From positions 186,001 through 250,000 of the forward strand of contig NZ_JNIF01000003.1 in assembly GCF_000702445.1 (NCBI RefSeq): a stretch of 64,000 nt of DNA. The letters run 5' to 3'. Shown here in pieces: positions 35,670-43,376 of the stretch. The translations under genes were made by a program, and so were the position numbers. Each line of letters starts with the position of its first letter. Within the stretch, counting starts at the first letter, position 1. The notes under the pieces were generated by a model that was not told the DNA's origin, did no database searches, and saw nothing but the letters and a program-made list of their open reading frames with translations. This DNA is from Bryobacter aggregatus MPL3 (lineage in GTDB: Bacteria > Acidobacteriota > Terriglobia > Bryobacterales > Bryobacteraceae).

Positions 35670-36422
35670 ATGAACTTTCTTGAGAAACTGTTGCTGCGCT
35701 TGATGGGCGCGTTCCAGTTTCTAACAGTTTTGCCAATCCAGGGAAGAACAGCGCCGGTTCACGAATCGGCACCGTTCTTTCCCATTGTGGGCGCCATGAT
35801 CGGCCTCTTCTCGTCCTTGCCCATGGCATGGCTCCCCACCCCGATGGGTCTGAATGCAGCCCTCACGCTTGCAATCCAACTGGTGCTGACAGGAATGTTG
35901 CATGAAGACGGCCTGATGGACATTGCCGATGCGGTGCGCAAGGGCAGAACACGCGAGCGCATCTTCGCAATTCTCAAGGACAGCCATGTCGGAGCCTTTG
36001 GCGCAGCCACCATCGGCATTGCGTTGATCCTTCGCTGGCAGGGCCTCGAGGGGACAGCAAACCCTTACCTCAATCCCTTTCAGATCATGGGCTATGTTGC
36101 TGCGGCAGAAGGCTTGTCGCGCTGCGCCATCCTCTGGCTGGCGCTCGTCACGCCAGCGGCACGCGAAGGTTCAGGCGCTAGCTTAAGCGAGAACCGGAAC
36201 TTTTTCCTGCTGCTCGCCTCGATCGTACAAGCGGTCTTCCTCTCCTCCTTCATCGCTCTTGGCTTAAGGCTGTGGCTCCTCGGTGGATTGCTGCTCATTG
36301 TGGCGATCGCGCGGCGCTACTTCATCGCCCGGCTCGGTGGGGTCGTGGGCGATTGCTTTGGAGCCGTACAGCAAGTGGCCGTGATCTATTGCCTGGTGGT
36401 CTACTCTTGGCCGACCTTCTAG
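35670..36422 (+). CDS. cobS: Adenosylcobinamide-GDP ribazoletransferase (cobalamin synthase)
   Basis: CobS joins adenosylcobinamide-GDP with alpha-ribazole (or its phosphate) at the membrane. The key motif HEDGLMDIADA lies at about residues 78-88, and KDSHVGAFG follows. Five or six hydrophobic segments and a 250-residue length fit the family. It opens an overlapping operon with a CobC-like phosphatase and CobT, so the lower-ligand steps are grouped. No cobalamin riboswitch box was found in the 107 bases before the ATG, so B12 control is not evident. The stop codon TAG overlaps a GTG of the next gene. Confidence 0.9.
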   Translation: MNFLEKLLLRLMGAFQFLTVLPIQGRTAPVHESAPFFPIVGAMIGLFSSLPMAWLPTPMGLNAALTLAIQLVLTGMLHEDGLMDIADAVRKGRTRERIFAILKDSHVGAFGAATIGIALILRWQGLEGTANPYLNPFQIMGYVAAAEGLSRCAILWLALVTPAAREGSGASLSENRNFFLLLASIVQAVFLSSFIALGLRLWLLGGLLLIVAIARRYFIARLGGVVGDCFGAVQQVAVIYCLVVYSWPTF

Positions 36423-36907
36423 TGATCCGGCACGGCGAGCCAACGCTATCAGGAGTGTTTCTCGGTTCCTTGGACCCCGGCCTCAGTGAGACAGGCTGGA
36501 AGCAGGCTCGGGCGATCCAGCTCGATTCAGCGTGGCCTGTCTATGCCAGTCCGCTGCGGCGTGCCCAAGAGACAGCCTCCGTATTCAGAACACCGGTGAC
36601 GCTCATTGAAGAGTTCCGCGAAATTAGCTACGGCCCCTGGGAAGGCCTGCGCTGGGACGAGATCGAGCAACGCTTCCCAGAGGAAGCCGCACGCAAGCTC
36701 GCCGATTGGTTGGGCTACACCGTGCCGGGGGCAGAGAGTTGGAGCGCGTTTCGGAAGCGCGTGGCTGTTGGACTCCGGCGCATCGAAGGCTCTGCCATCG
36801 TGGTGGCCCATCTCGGGGTCAACAGCGTCTTGCGAGAACTCAGCAGCGGCGAATCCCCTCTAAATTTTCAGCAGGATTATGGCGGCCTTGTCAGACTGAA
36901 ACTGTGA
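36407..36907 (+). CDS. cobC: Histidine phosphatase, probable alpha-ribazole phosphatase
   Basis: The catalytic RHGE motif sits at residues 8-11 after the strand LLVI, and the second active His is in VVAHLGVNS near the C-terminus. YASPLRRAQETA carries the conserved Arg and Glu. The family removes phosphate from alpha-ribazole phosphate or other phosphoesters; its place between cobS and cobT points to alpha-ribazole phosphate. TTG 36407 is preferred because the first strand (LLVIRHGE) is then complete; GTG 36422 would cut it. It overlaps cobS by 16 bases and cobT by 4. Length is 166 residues, a little shorter than E. coli CobC. Confidence 0.8.
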   Translation: MADLLVIRHGEPTLSGVFLGSLDPGLSETGWKQARAIQLDSAWPVYASPLRRAQETASVFRTPVTLIEEFREISYGPWEGLRWDEIEQRFPEEAARKLADWLGYTVPGAESWSAFRKRVAVGLRRIEGSAIVVAHLGVNSVLRELSSGESPLNFQQDYGGLVRLKL

Positions 36908-37905
36908 AAGCAGCATTGCAGAATGAGATTGCGGCACGTTGGGATTCGAGAACCAAACCACAGGGCAGCCTGGGACGCCTGGAGGATCTTGCTCGCGACT
37001 ATTGCCTGATTCGCGGCGAAGCACTCCCTGCCTGTGAACGGCTCGGCCTTTATCTGTTCGCCGCCGACCATGGCGTCACCGAAGAGGGTATCAGCCTCTA
37101 CCCGAAAGAAGTCACGCGCCAGATGGTCGCAAACTTTATGGCCGGGGGCGCCGCCGTCAATGTGCTGGCCCGCGCGCATGGCGTCGTGGTCGAAGTGGTC
37201 GATGCCGGTGTCGGCACGGGTACTGCGAACTTCGCGCGGCAGGCCGCCATGAGCGCCGCCGCATGTGAAAGCCATCTCGAAGCTGGCCGCCAGAAAGCCA
37301 CCGAGGCCGCGGCAAAATTTGACCTGGTGGGCATTGGCGAAATGGGCATCGGCAACACGACTTCCGCCGCCGCGATCCTGGCCGCCTTTGAGGGTCTTCC
37401 GGGCATCGAAGTCGCCGGTGCAGGAACGGGACTCAGCGATGAAGGCATTGTCCACAAGGCAGCAGTCATCGACCGGGCGCTCGCCTTGCATCAATTGCAA
37501 GGCGCCACCGCCCAAAGCATCCTCGCTTCCGTCGGAGGCTTTGAGATTGTCCAGATGACGGGCTTTCTGCTGGAGGCCGCCCGGCTCCGGCTTCCCGTGG
37601 TGATCGACGGCTTCATCACCAGCGCCGCCGCCTTGGCGGCCATTAGACTTGCTCCCGAAACACGGCAGGCACTGATCTTTTCCCATTGCTCGGCAGAGCG
37701 GGGCCACATCCGGATGCTCCAAGCCCTCCAGGCCGAAGCGTTGTTTGATCTGGGTATGAGGCTCGGCGAAGGCAGCGGAGCGATCCTGGGCATGCATCTG
37801 GTGCGAAGCGCCATGGCGCTGTACCGGGACATGGCCAGCTTTGAGTCCGCACAGGTCAGCACCCAATCGAAAGAGCAGATCGAAAAGACTTTGAGAAACT
37901 ATTAA
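36904..37905 (+). CDS. cobT: Nicotinate-nucleotide--dimethylbenzimidazole phosphoribosyltransferase
   Basis: CobT makes alpha-ribazole phosphate from nicotinate mononucleotide and dimethylbenzimidazole, activating the lower ligand of B12. Diagnostic segments are RTKPQGSLGRLEDLA, FAADHGVTEEGIS, FMAGGAAVNVLA, GEMGIGNTTSAAAI and GEGSGAILGM, where the last Glu is the catalytic base. The GTG at 36904 overlaps the cobC TGA by 4 bases (GTGA), which decides the start; an upstream extension has no family match. Length is 333 residues. Together with cobS and cobC it covers assembly of the nucleotide loop. cobU/cobP is not here. Confidence 0.93.
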   Translation: MKAALQNEIAARWDSRTKPQGSLGRLEDLARDYCLIRGEALPACERLGLYLFAADHGVTEEGISLYPKEVTRQMVANFMAGGAAVNVLARAHGVVVEVVDAGVGTGTANFARQAAMSAAACESHLEAGRQKATEAAAKFDLVGIGEMGIGNTTSAAAILAAFEGLPGIEVAGAGTGLSDEGIVHKAAVIDRALALHQLQGATAQSILASVGGFEIVQMTGFLLEAARLRLPVVIDGFITSAAALAAIRLAPETRQALIFSHCSAERGHIRMLQALQAEALFDLGMRLGEGSGAILGMHLVRSAMALYRDMASFESAQVSTQSKEQIEKTLRNY

Positions 37906-37910
37906 ACGAG

Positions 37911-38777
37911 ATGAACGAACTTCAACTACCGATCGCGGCGATTACAGACGAATTTTCGCCCACCGATCTCGACGCCGCACTCGCCCCGATGCACTCCATC
38001 GGCATGACCGGAGCCGAACTCCGCGTGGTCTTTGGCAAGAACATCATGGATCTGAGCGATGACGAACTCAAGCGCGCCACAGACGCCTGTGCAGCCCAGG
38101 GAATCTCTGTCATCGGCATCGCCTCCCCCATCCTGAAGTGCGTTCTGCCCAATGGGCCCGCCGTCGACACGCGCTTCCAGCAGGACATGTTCAACGCGAA
38201 GTACAGCATCGAAGACCAGCCCCGCCTGCTCGATCGCGCCTTCCAGATCTGCGAGATCACCGGAGCCAAGTTCATCCGGGTCTTCAGCTACTGGCGTACC
38301 GTCAATCCGGACGCCTGCTTTGAGGCCGTAGTCGAGGCACTCGAAGGCTTGGCCAAGAAGGCGGAAGCCCAGGGTCTCATCATCGGGATCGAGAACGAGC
38401 ATGCCTGCCACATCGGCACTGCCGCAGAAGCGCAGAAACTGCTCGCCCGCGTGCAGCATCCGAACCTGAAGCTGGTTTGGGATCCGGCAAACGCCCTCGT
38501 CTCGGGCGAAGTTCCCTTCCCGGACGGCTACAAGCTGTTGCCAGCCGACCGCATTGCGCATGTCCACGTGAAGGATTGCCACATGGAAGGTATGACGCCC
38601 ATCTGGGGCCCCGTTGGCACCCGCGATGTCGATTGGAAGGGACAGATTGCCGCGCTCGTCGCCGATGGCTACCGCGGCTTCCTGAGCCTCGAGACACATT
38701 GGGAAGGCCCGGACAACAACAAGATGCTCGGCTCGACGATTTGCGGTTGGAACATGCGCGGCCTCTCGGCAGGCTAA
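37911..38777 (+). CDS. Sugar phosphate isomerase/epimerase (xylose-isomerase-like TIM barrel)
   Basis: The metal-site residues are at GIENEHACHIG (Glu), LVWDPANAL (Asp), HVHVKD (His) and FLSLETHWEG (Glu), placing it in the AP-endonuclease-2/xylose-isomerase-like superfamily. A 288-residue cytosolic protein of this kind usually isomerises or epimerises sugars, or acts on inositol derivatives. It starts 5 bases after cobT, so it may share the transcript by proximity only. A terminator follows. It is not closely similar in its motifs to the other TIM-barrel isomerase at 22833. Confidence 0.8.
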   Translation: MNELQLPIAAITDEFSPTDLDAALAPMHSIGMTGAELRVVFGKNIMDLSDDELKRATDACAAQGISVIGIASPILKCVLPNGPAVDTRFQQDMFNAKYSIEDQPRLLDRAFQICEITGAKFIRVFSYWRTVNPDACFEAVVEALEGLAKKAEAQGLIIGIENEHACHIGTAAEAQKLLARVQHPNLKLVWDPANALVSGEVPFPDGYKLLPADRIAHVHVKDCHMEGMTPIWGPVGTRDVDWKGQIAALVADGYRGFLSLETHWEGPDNNKMLGSTICGWNMRGLSAG

Positions 38778-38798
38778 GCCGCTCCCAGTCTCCATCCC

Positions 38799-38834
38799 AA
38801 TGCGCCCCAGGCTGCTGCCTGCGGGCGCATTTTC
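38799..38834 (+). terminator. Terminator after the TIM-barrel isomerase gene
   Basis: AATGCGCCC (38799-38807) pairs with GGGCGCATT (38823-38831) and is followed by TTTT. It lies between two convergent stop codons and most likely ends the cobS-to-isomerase transcript. Confidence 0.75.
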
Positions 38835-38837
38835 CGT

Positions 38838-40073
38838 TTACAGTTCGCGGCCTTTCGTCTCTGGAAGAAAGAAGACGATGAAGGCGCCGAGCAGGAAGTA
38901 GCCGGAGTTCAGAACCAGCGCGAGTTCCAAACCGCTCTTGTCCGCCACCACCCCCACCGTCAGCGGCGCAAGCGCACTCAGTCCCCGGCCAAAGTTATAG
39001 ACAAAACCCTGGCCCAGCCCGCGCACCGCAGTCGGGTAAAGCTCGGCGAGCATCGTACCAAACAGCGAAAAGAAGCCGGTGCCAAAGAAGCCGAGGAACG
39101 GACCGGCAAAGAGCAGCACCGTCGGCGCCTCCTCACCGGCCCAGCGCGGCGCACTGCCATAGGCATAGGTCAGGATCGCCGCTGCCACAACATAAATAGC
39201 AAAAGCCAGCCTGCGCCCCAGGCGGTCTGCCAGCACTCCGAAGCAGTTGTAACCCGCAAACGCCCCGAGTTGCATTGCAATAATCCAGCCACTCGTCTTC
39301 ACGACACTAAACCCCGCGCCCCCAACAGACTTCGGCGCAGCCAGGAAACCCGGCAGCCAGGTGAAAACACCCCAATAGGCAAACAGCACGGTCGTTGCCA
39401 AGGCCGTGGCCACCAGCGTGATGCGCAGCAGCGGTCCACGGAAGATATCGAGAAAACGGCCGGCAGGAGCGGTACGATTCTGCCAGAGCGGCGGCTCCGG
39501 AACATTGCGCCGGATCCACACCGCCAGCAAGGCGGGCAGAACGCCAATCAGAAACATCGCCCGCCACCCATAGCTCGGAAGCACGGTTGCAGCCACCATC
39601 GCCGCAAGGATATAGCCGATGGCCCAACCGCTCTGCATCAAAGAAACAGCACGCGCCCGCTTGTCGCTCGGCCAGTACTCCGCCACCAGCACCGCACCCG
39701 CACTCCACTCGGCGCCCAGTCCCAACCCCACCAGTGAACGCCAAAACAAAAGCTGTGGCAGAGACTGCGCCGTCGCGCTGCCCCCTGAGGCGAGGGAATA
39801 GAGCAGGATCGTAAAGATGAGCGTGCGCTGCCGTCCAAAGCGATCGGCGGCCATGCCACTCAAGATGCCACCCACCGCGGAAGCAAGCAGCGTATAGGTA
39901 AAGACAAGCCCGGCCTGCTCGTTGGAAAGTCCAAATTCAGCCCGGATGCTCTGCAGAGCAAAAGAATAAAGCAGAACATCCATCGCATCGAGCATAAAGC
40001 CAAGCATGGCCGCCCAAAGCGCGAGCCAACGGGTGCGGATCTCGGCTTTGGAGGAAAGAGGCGCAACAGTCAC
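38838..40073 (-). CDS. MFS transporter of the AAHS/sugar-acid type
   Basis: Twelve hydrophobic segments are visible in 411 residues. Conserved MFS motifs are GFMLDAMDVLLYSFAL in helix 1, GMAADRFGRQRTLI (loop 2-3) and GVLADRLGRRLAFA (loop 8-9). The Asp pair in helix 1 is typical of the aromatic acid/H+ symporter and sialic acid type. It imports an organic acid in symport with protons, substrate unknown. The frame starts with GTG at 40073 (MTVAPLSSKAEIRTRW). It is convergent with the preceding isomerase and divergent from the HlyD-like adaptor. Confidence 0.85.
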   Translation of the reverse strand: MTVAPLSSKAEIRTRWLALWAAMLGFMLDAMDVLLYSFALQSIRAEFGLSNEQAGLVFTYTLLASAVGGILSGMAADRFGRQRTLIFTILLYSLASGGSATAQSLPQLLFWRSLVGLGLGAEWSAGAVLVAEYWPSDKRARAVSLMQSGWAIGYILAAMVAATVLPSYGWRAMFLIGVLPALLAVWIRRNVPEPPLWQNRTAPAGRFLDIFRGPLLRITLVATALATTVLFAYWGVFTWLPGFLAAPKSVGGAGFSVVKTSGWIIAMQLGAFAGYNCFGVLADRLGRRLAFAIYVVAAAILTYAYGSAPRWAGEEAPTVLLFAGPFLGFFGTGFFSLFGTMLAELYPTAVRGLGQGFVYNFGRGLSALAPLTVGVVADKSGLELALVLNSGYFLLGAFIVFFLPETKGREL

Positions 40074-40159
40074 AGTTTCACGAGTATAAACGTAACGAAA
40101 TGAAGAAAAGGGGCGCCTTTTCCTCCAGGTGCGCGTCTAGTACCATTAAGGTTAATTTC

Positions 40160-41518
40160 ATGTCCGCGATCCAGAATCCTGTCCCTTCTCCCCAAGCCCC
40201 GTCTCCGCGACCGGTACTGGTGCCGTCGCCAGATGAGCCAAAGAGCAATCGCTCCTGGGTGATCTGGGCCTCACTCCTCGTCCTGTTGGTGGGCAGTGTG
40301 CAAGGCTGGCGTTGGTATGCCGCCAAGAAGGAAGCCGAGTTGCTTGCAGCCCTTCCTGTCGTCAAGACCGTGACCGCCCGCTATAGCGCGTTGCACCAGA
40401 ATGCGCGCGTCACCGGCGTCACCACGGCACGCAACTTCTCGAACATGACGGCTCCGAAGCTGACAGGCCCGGAAGGCAATCGTCCGATGACGATCCTCAA
40501 AATGGCTCCCAATGGCAGCCTGATTCGCAAGGGGCAGATTGTTCTCGAGATCGACGGGCAATCCCTGCAGGATCACATCGACGATCTGGCCGTCACCGTC
40601 ATCCAGGCGGAGGGCGATCTGCAGAAGCGCAAAGCAGAACAAGCTCTCGATCTTGAAAACCTGCAGCAGAGCGTTCGCGTCGCGAAATCGGAATTGGACA
40701 AGGTTCGTCTCGACGCCAAGGCCAAGGAATTGCGCACCTCCCTCGATCAGGAACTGATCCAGCTCTCCGTCGAAGAAGCCGAAGCGAAGTACAACCAATT
40801 GCTGCGCGAAGTCGACATGAAGCGGCAATCGCAAGCCTCTGAGCTACAGATCCTCAAGCTCACCACAGAACGCCATGTCCGCCACCGCACCCGCCACGGC
40901 GTGGACTTGAAGAAGTTTGTCGTGGTTGCCCAGATGGACGGCATGGCCGTGGTGCAATCGATCTTCCGCGGTGGTGAGTTTGACTCGATTAAGGTCGGCG
41001 ACGTCGTACAGCCCGGGCAGTTGGTGATGAAGGTGGTCGACCCGAAGAGCATGCAACTGGAAGGCACGATCAATCAGGCAGAAGTCAGCCAGTTCCGCAT
41101 TGGCGAGAAGGCTTCGATTTCACTGGACGCCTTCCCTGGCCTCACCTTTGACGGAAAACTCTATTCCGTCGGCGCCCTCGCCGTCGCGGGCAGCCGCCAG
41201 CAAGGCTACATCCGGACCATTCCGGTTCGTGTCGCAATTGATGGCTACGACCCGAAGCTGATCCCCGATCTTTCCGCCGCCGCAGACGTGCTCACTGGCA
41301 TCAGTGAAGAAAAGGCGATCGTGATTCCTCGCGGCGCGTTGCATGAGGAAGCAGGCAAGTCTTATGTCTTTGCCAAGTCTGGTTCCAGCTTTGTCAAACG
41401 CGAAGTCACCACCGGAGCCTCCAACCGCACCCAGGTGGCCATCCACTCCGGCGTCAAGGACGGAGAAGAGCTTGCGCTGAACTATTCACAGCCGGTGCAG
41501 CAGTTGGCGTCGCGCTAA
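40160..41518 (+). CDS. HlyD/RND-type membrane fusion (adaptor) protein
   Basis: One membrane helix (about residues 32-49) follows a Pro-rich cytoplasmic tail. Then come a biotinyl-lipoyl-like part (NGSLIRKGQIVLEID), a long coiled-coil hairpin (about residues 140-240, rich in Q/E/K/A: EGDLQKRKAEQALDLENLQQ-type heptads), the returning lipoyl half (GMAVVQSIFRGGEFDSIKVGDVVQPGQLVMKVV) and a beta-barrel with IPRGALHEEAGKSYVFA. Such adaptors link inner and outer membrane components of efflux or secretion pumps. AAGG stands 8 bases before ATG 40160; a longer open frame upstream has no support. No pump or outer-membrane partner is adjacent, and the 3' end overlaps the convergent glycosidase gene by 65 bases. 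Confidence 0.82.
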   Translation: MSAIQNPVPSPQAPSPRPVLVPSPDEPKSNRSWVIWASLLVLLVGSVQGWRWYAAKKEAELLAALPVVKTVTARYSALHQNARVTGVTTARNFSNMTAPKLTGPEGNRPMTILKMAPNGSLIRKGQIVLEIDGQSLQDHIDDLAVTVIQAEGDLQKRKAEQALDLENLQQSVRVAKSELDKVRLDAKAKELRTSLDQELIQLSVEEAEAKYNQLLREVDMKRQSQASELQILKLTTERHVRHRTRHGVDLKKFVVVAQMDGMAVVQSIFRGGEFDSIKVGDVVQPGQLVMKVVDPKSMQLEGTINQAEVSQFRIGEKASISLDAFPGLTFDGKLYSVGALAVAGSRQQGYIRTIPVRVAIDGYDPKLIPDLSAAADVLTGISEEKAIVIPRGALHEEAGKSYVFAKSGSSFVKREVTTGASNRTQVAIHSGVKDGEELALNYSQPVQQLASR

Positions 41519-43376
41519 GGCGGAAACTCCCCTGCCCTCGTGGCAACGGGATGCGTTTGCGACCATCGCCCTCCTCCACCAGCAGTGCTCCCGCGGCGCG
41601 GCATTCATAGTCGATCTCATAGCCAGCTACGGACGGCCGAACGCCGAGTAGCTTCAGATTGCTATCCACCACACGGATCGCCGGCATTTTTTCGGCAGCT
41701 TCAATCTGCCATTCGCCTGCAGGCAACAGCAGAGATTCTCCGTCCATCAGAGGCCAGAGCATGCCATTCACACGAGCCGCACCTCGCCAGCGCACCCGCG
41801 CCTGGCGGCTGAGCCGAATCTCCAGATTCCCTGATTCCAAACGTTTCCAATGCGTCACCGGCGCGCTGGCCATCCCGAGCAAAGGCAGATCGACAGGCCG
41901 GAGCGAGTACTCAAAGTACAAAGCGACTTGCGCAAAGTGCGACGAAGCCTCATGGAGCAGTTGCGCCAGTTCCGCCCCAGTCTGCCGCTTGGTCGGATAA
42001 ACGTCCTGATAACGATCGACGATATTCAGATCAATGGCGAGACGGCCCGGATCGTCTGTGAGCCCTTGATAGCGCTGGCGAATCTCGGCATAGCGCTTCG
42101 GCCCCAGATGCCAAACCGTCGCAGGATCTTCAATCAGAAACTCCATGTTCAAACCTTCGGTGCCGCGCAGCAGGCGGGCCGCGTCCGCCCCAAGAGCATC
42201 GCGCATGCCAGTGTCGAAGCGATCGTCAATGTGCGTCAGGACAATATCGAAGTCGGGCTTCGCCTCGCGAATCGTTGCAAGCTTGCTCAGCCAATCGGAC
42301 TGGAGTTGCGCCGCTAGATCCGCACGGTATTGGAGCAGGCGCGGCAACCCCTCGCCACTCAAGTCCTCCAGCGGATCTCTGCCGAAGCGCTTCTGATAGT
42401 CCGCCCGGACATCGTCGTTGAACGGTGTAAAGCGCGCCGGATTCCCATGCCCTTCGAGCGATTCAAAGTACAGCTCTCCCAGATTCACGCCATCCCAATC
42501 CTGACTGCGCAGCAGCGTGAGAAGATCCGCCTCGGCCATCGCGGCACAGCCTGGATGGACCAGGTTAATCAGCCGCCGCCAGTCCAAGCTCGCCTCCATC
42601 CCGGTGGCGGTACGCTCCCGGCACTCGGGATGTTCGTTCCAGAAGCGACCACTGACATGCGGCAACTCCACCCAGGCATAGACCTGAATCAGATTCTCAT
42701 GGCACAGTGCGATCAGTTGGTTCAGCCAGGCAAGGCGCTCGGCGGGAGCGCCATCAAACTGCCAACTCGTCACATGAATGGCAGAGATCCCCGCACGTTT
42801 CCATTGCGCAATCAGATAAGGAAGATCAACGCGATAACGGAAACTGGCATCAAAGAAAGCCCACAAGCCCCGCCCTTCGACACTCGTCTCCAGCCCGGCA
42901 GCGAGCAAAGCTTGCGGCAGAAAGGGATACCGCTCATAGCCTGATGCGCCAATCTCCGTCGCCGTCCAGAGCACCGCGCCCTGCGGGAGTTTGCGAATGG
43001 CCAGAACCGCTTCGCCGCTCCAGCGATCCCGGGCACGGATCTGCCACTCGGAGCTGAGTTTTGCGCTCTCAATCTCCGCTTCGTTGGCCCAGACAATTGG
43101 CAGTTCCGGACTCGCAACATCACGGATCTGCCGCAACTTCACGATGCCCTCCGCACGCGCAATCCCCAAGCGACCCGCCAGCGGAGAATGCCCCTCAAGG
43201 ATCAGAATGCCCCCTGCAGACTCAGTGCTGGGGTGGACCAGAACATGCGGCGTCCCGCTCGTAGGAAGCTGTCCCAGCGAGCGCAGCACGGTCTCCCAGC
43301 CCGGCGACGGATGCGCCATTTGGTAGGTCTGCGCAACGAGCCGTGCCGCAAACAGAACACTAATAAGTAAACGCAT
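41454..43376 (-). CDS. Secreted putative glycoside hydrolase (GHL10/PgaB C-domain type)
   Basis: A signal peptide (to about residue 16) is followed by a region of unknown fold and then a TIM barrel with WKRAGISAIHVTSW, ALCHENLIQVYAWVELP, WDGVNLGELYFE and IVLTHIDDRFD. This succession resembles the family 10-like and PgaB/GH153-type glycosidase barrels. A beta-rich tail with VRWRGAARVNG ends the 640-residue protein. The acid residues cannot be assigned safely, though the Glu in NLGELYFE is a candidate. It begins 17 bases inside the end of the upstream TPR/barrel gene, so both form one operon. It may trim an exopolysaccharide in the periplasm (inference). Confidence 0.6.
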   Translation of the reverse strand: MRLLISVLFAARLVAQTYQMAHPSPGWETVLRSLGQLPTSGTPHVLVHPSTESAGGILILEGHSPLAGRLGIARAEGIVKLRQIRDVASPELPIVWANEAEIESAKLSSEWQIRARDRWSGEAVLAIRKLPQGAVLWTATEIGASGYERYPFLPQALLAAGLETSVEGRGLWAFFDASFRYRVDLPYLIAQWKRAGISAIHVTSWQFDGAPAERLAWLNQLIALCHENLIQVYAWVELPHVSGRFWNEHPECRERTATGMEASLDWRRLINLVHPGCAAMAEADLLTLLRSQDWDGVNLGELYFESLEGHGNPARFTPFNDDVRADYQKRFGRDPLEDLSGEGLPRLLQYRADLAAQLQSDWLSKLATIREAKPDFDIVLTHIDDRFDTGMRDALGADAARLLRGTEGLNMEFLIEDPATVWHLGPKRYAEIRQRYQGLTDDPGRLAIDLNIVDRYQDVYPTKRQTGAELAQLLHEASSHFAQVALYFEYSLRPVDLPLLGMASAPVTHWKRLESGNLEIRLSRQARVRWRGAARVNGMLWPLMDGESLLLPAGEWQIEAAEKMPAIRVVDSNLKLLGVRPSVAGYEIDYECRAAGALLVEEGDGRKRIPLPRGQGSFRLSATPTAAPAVNSSAQALLRP

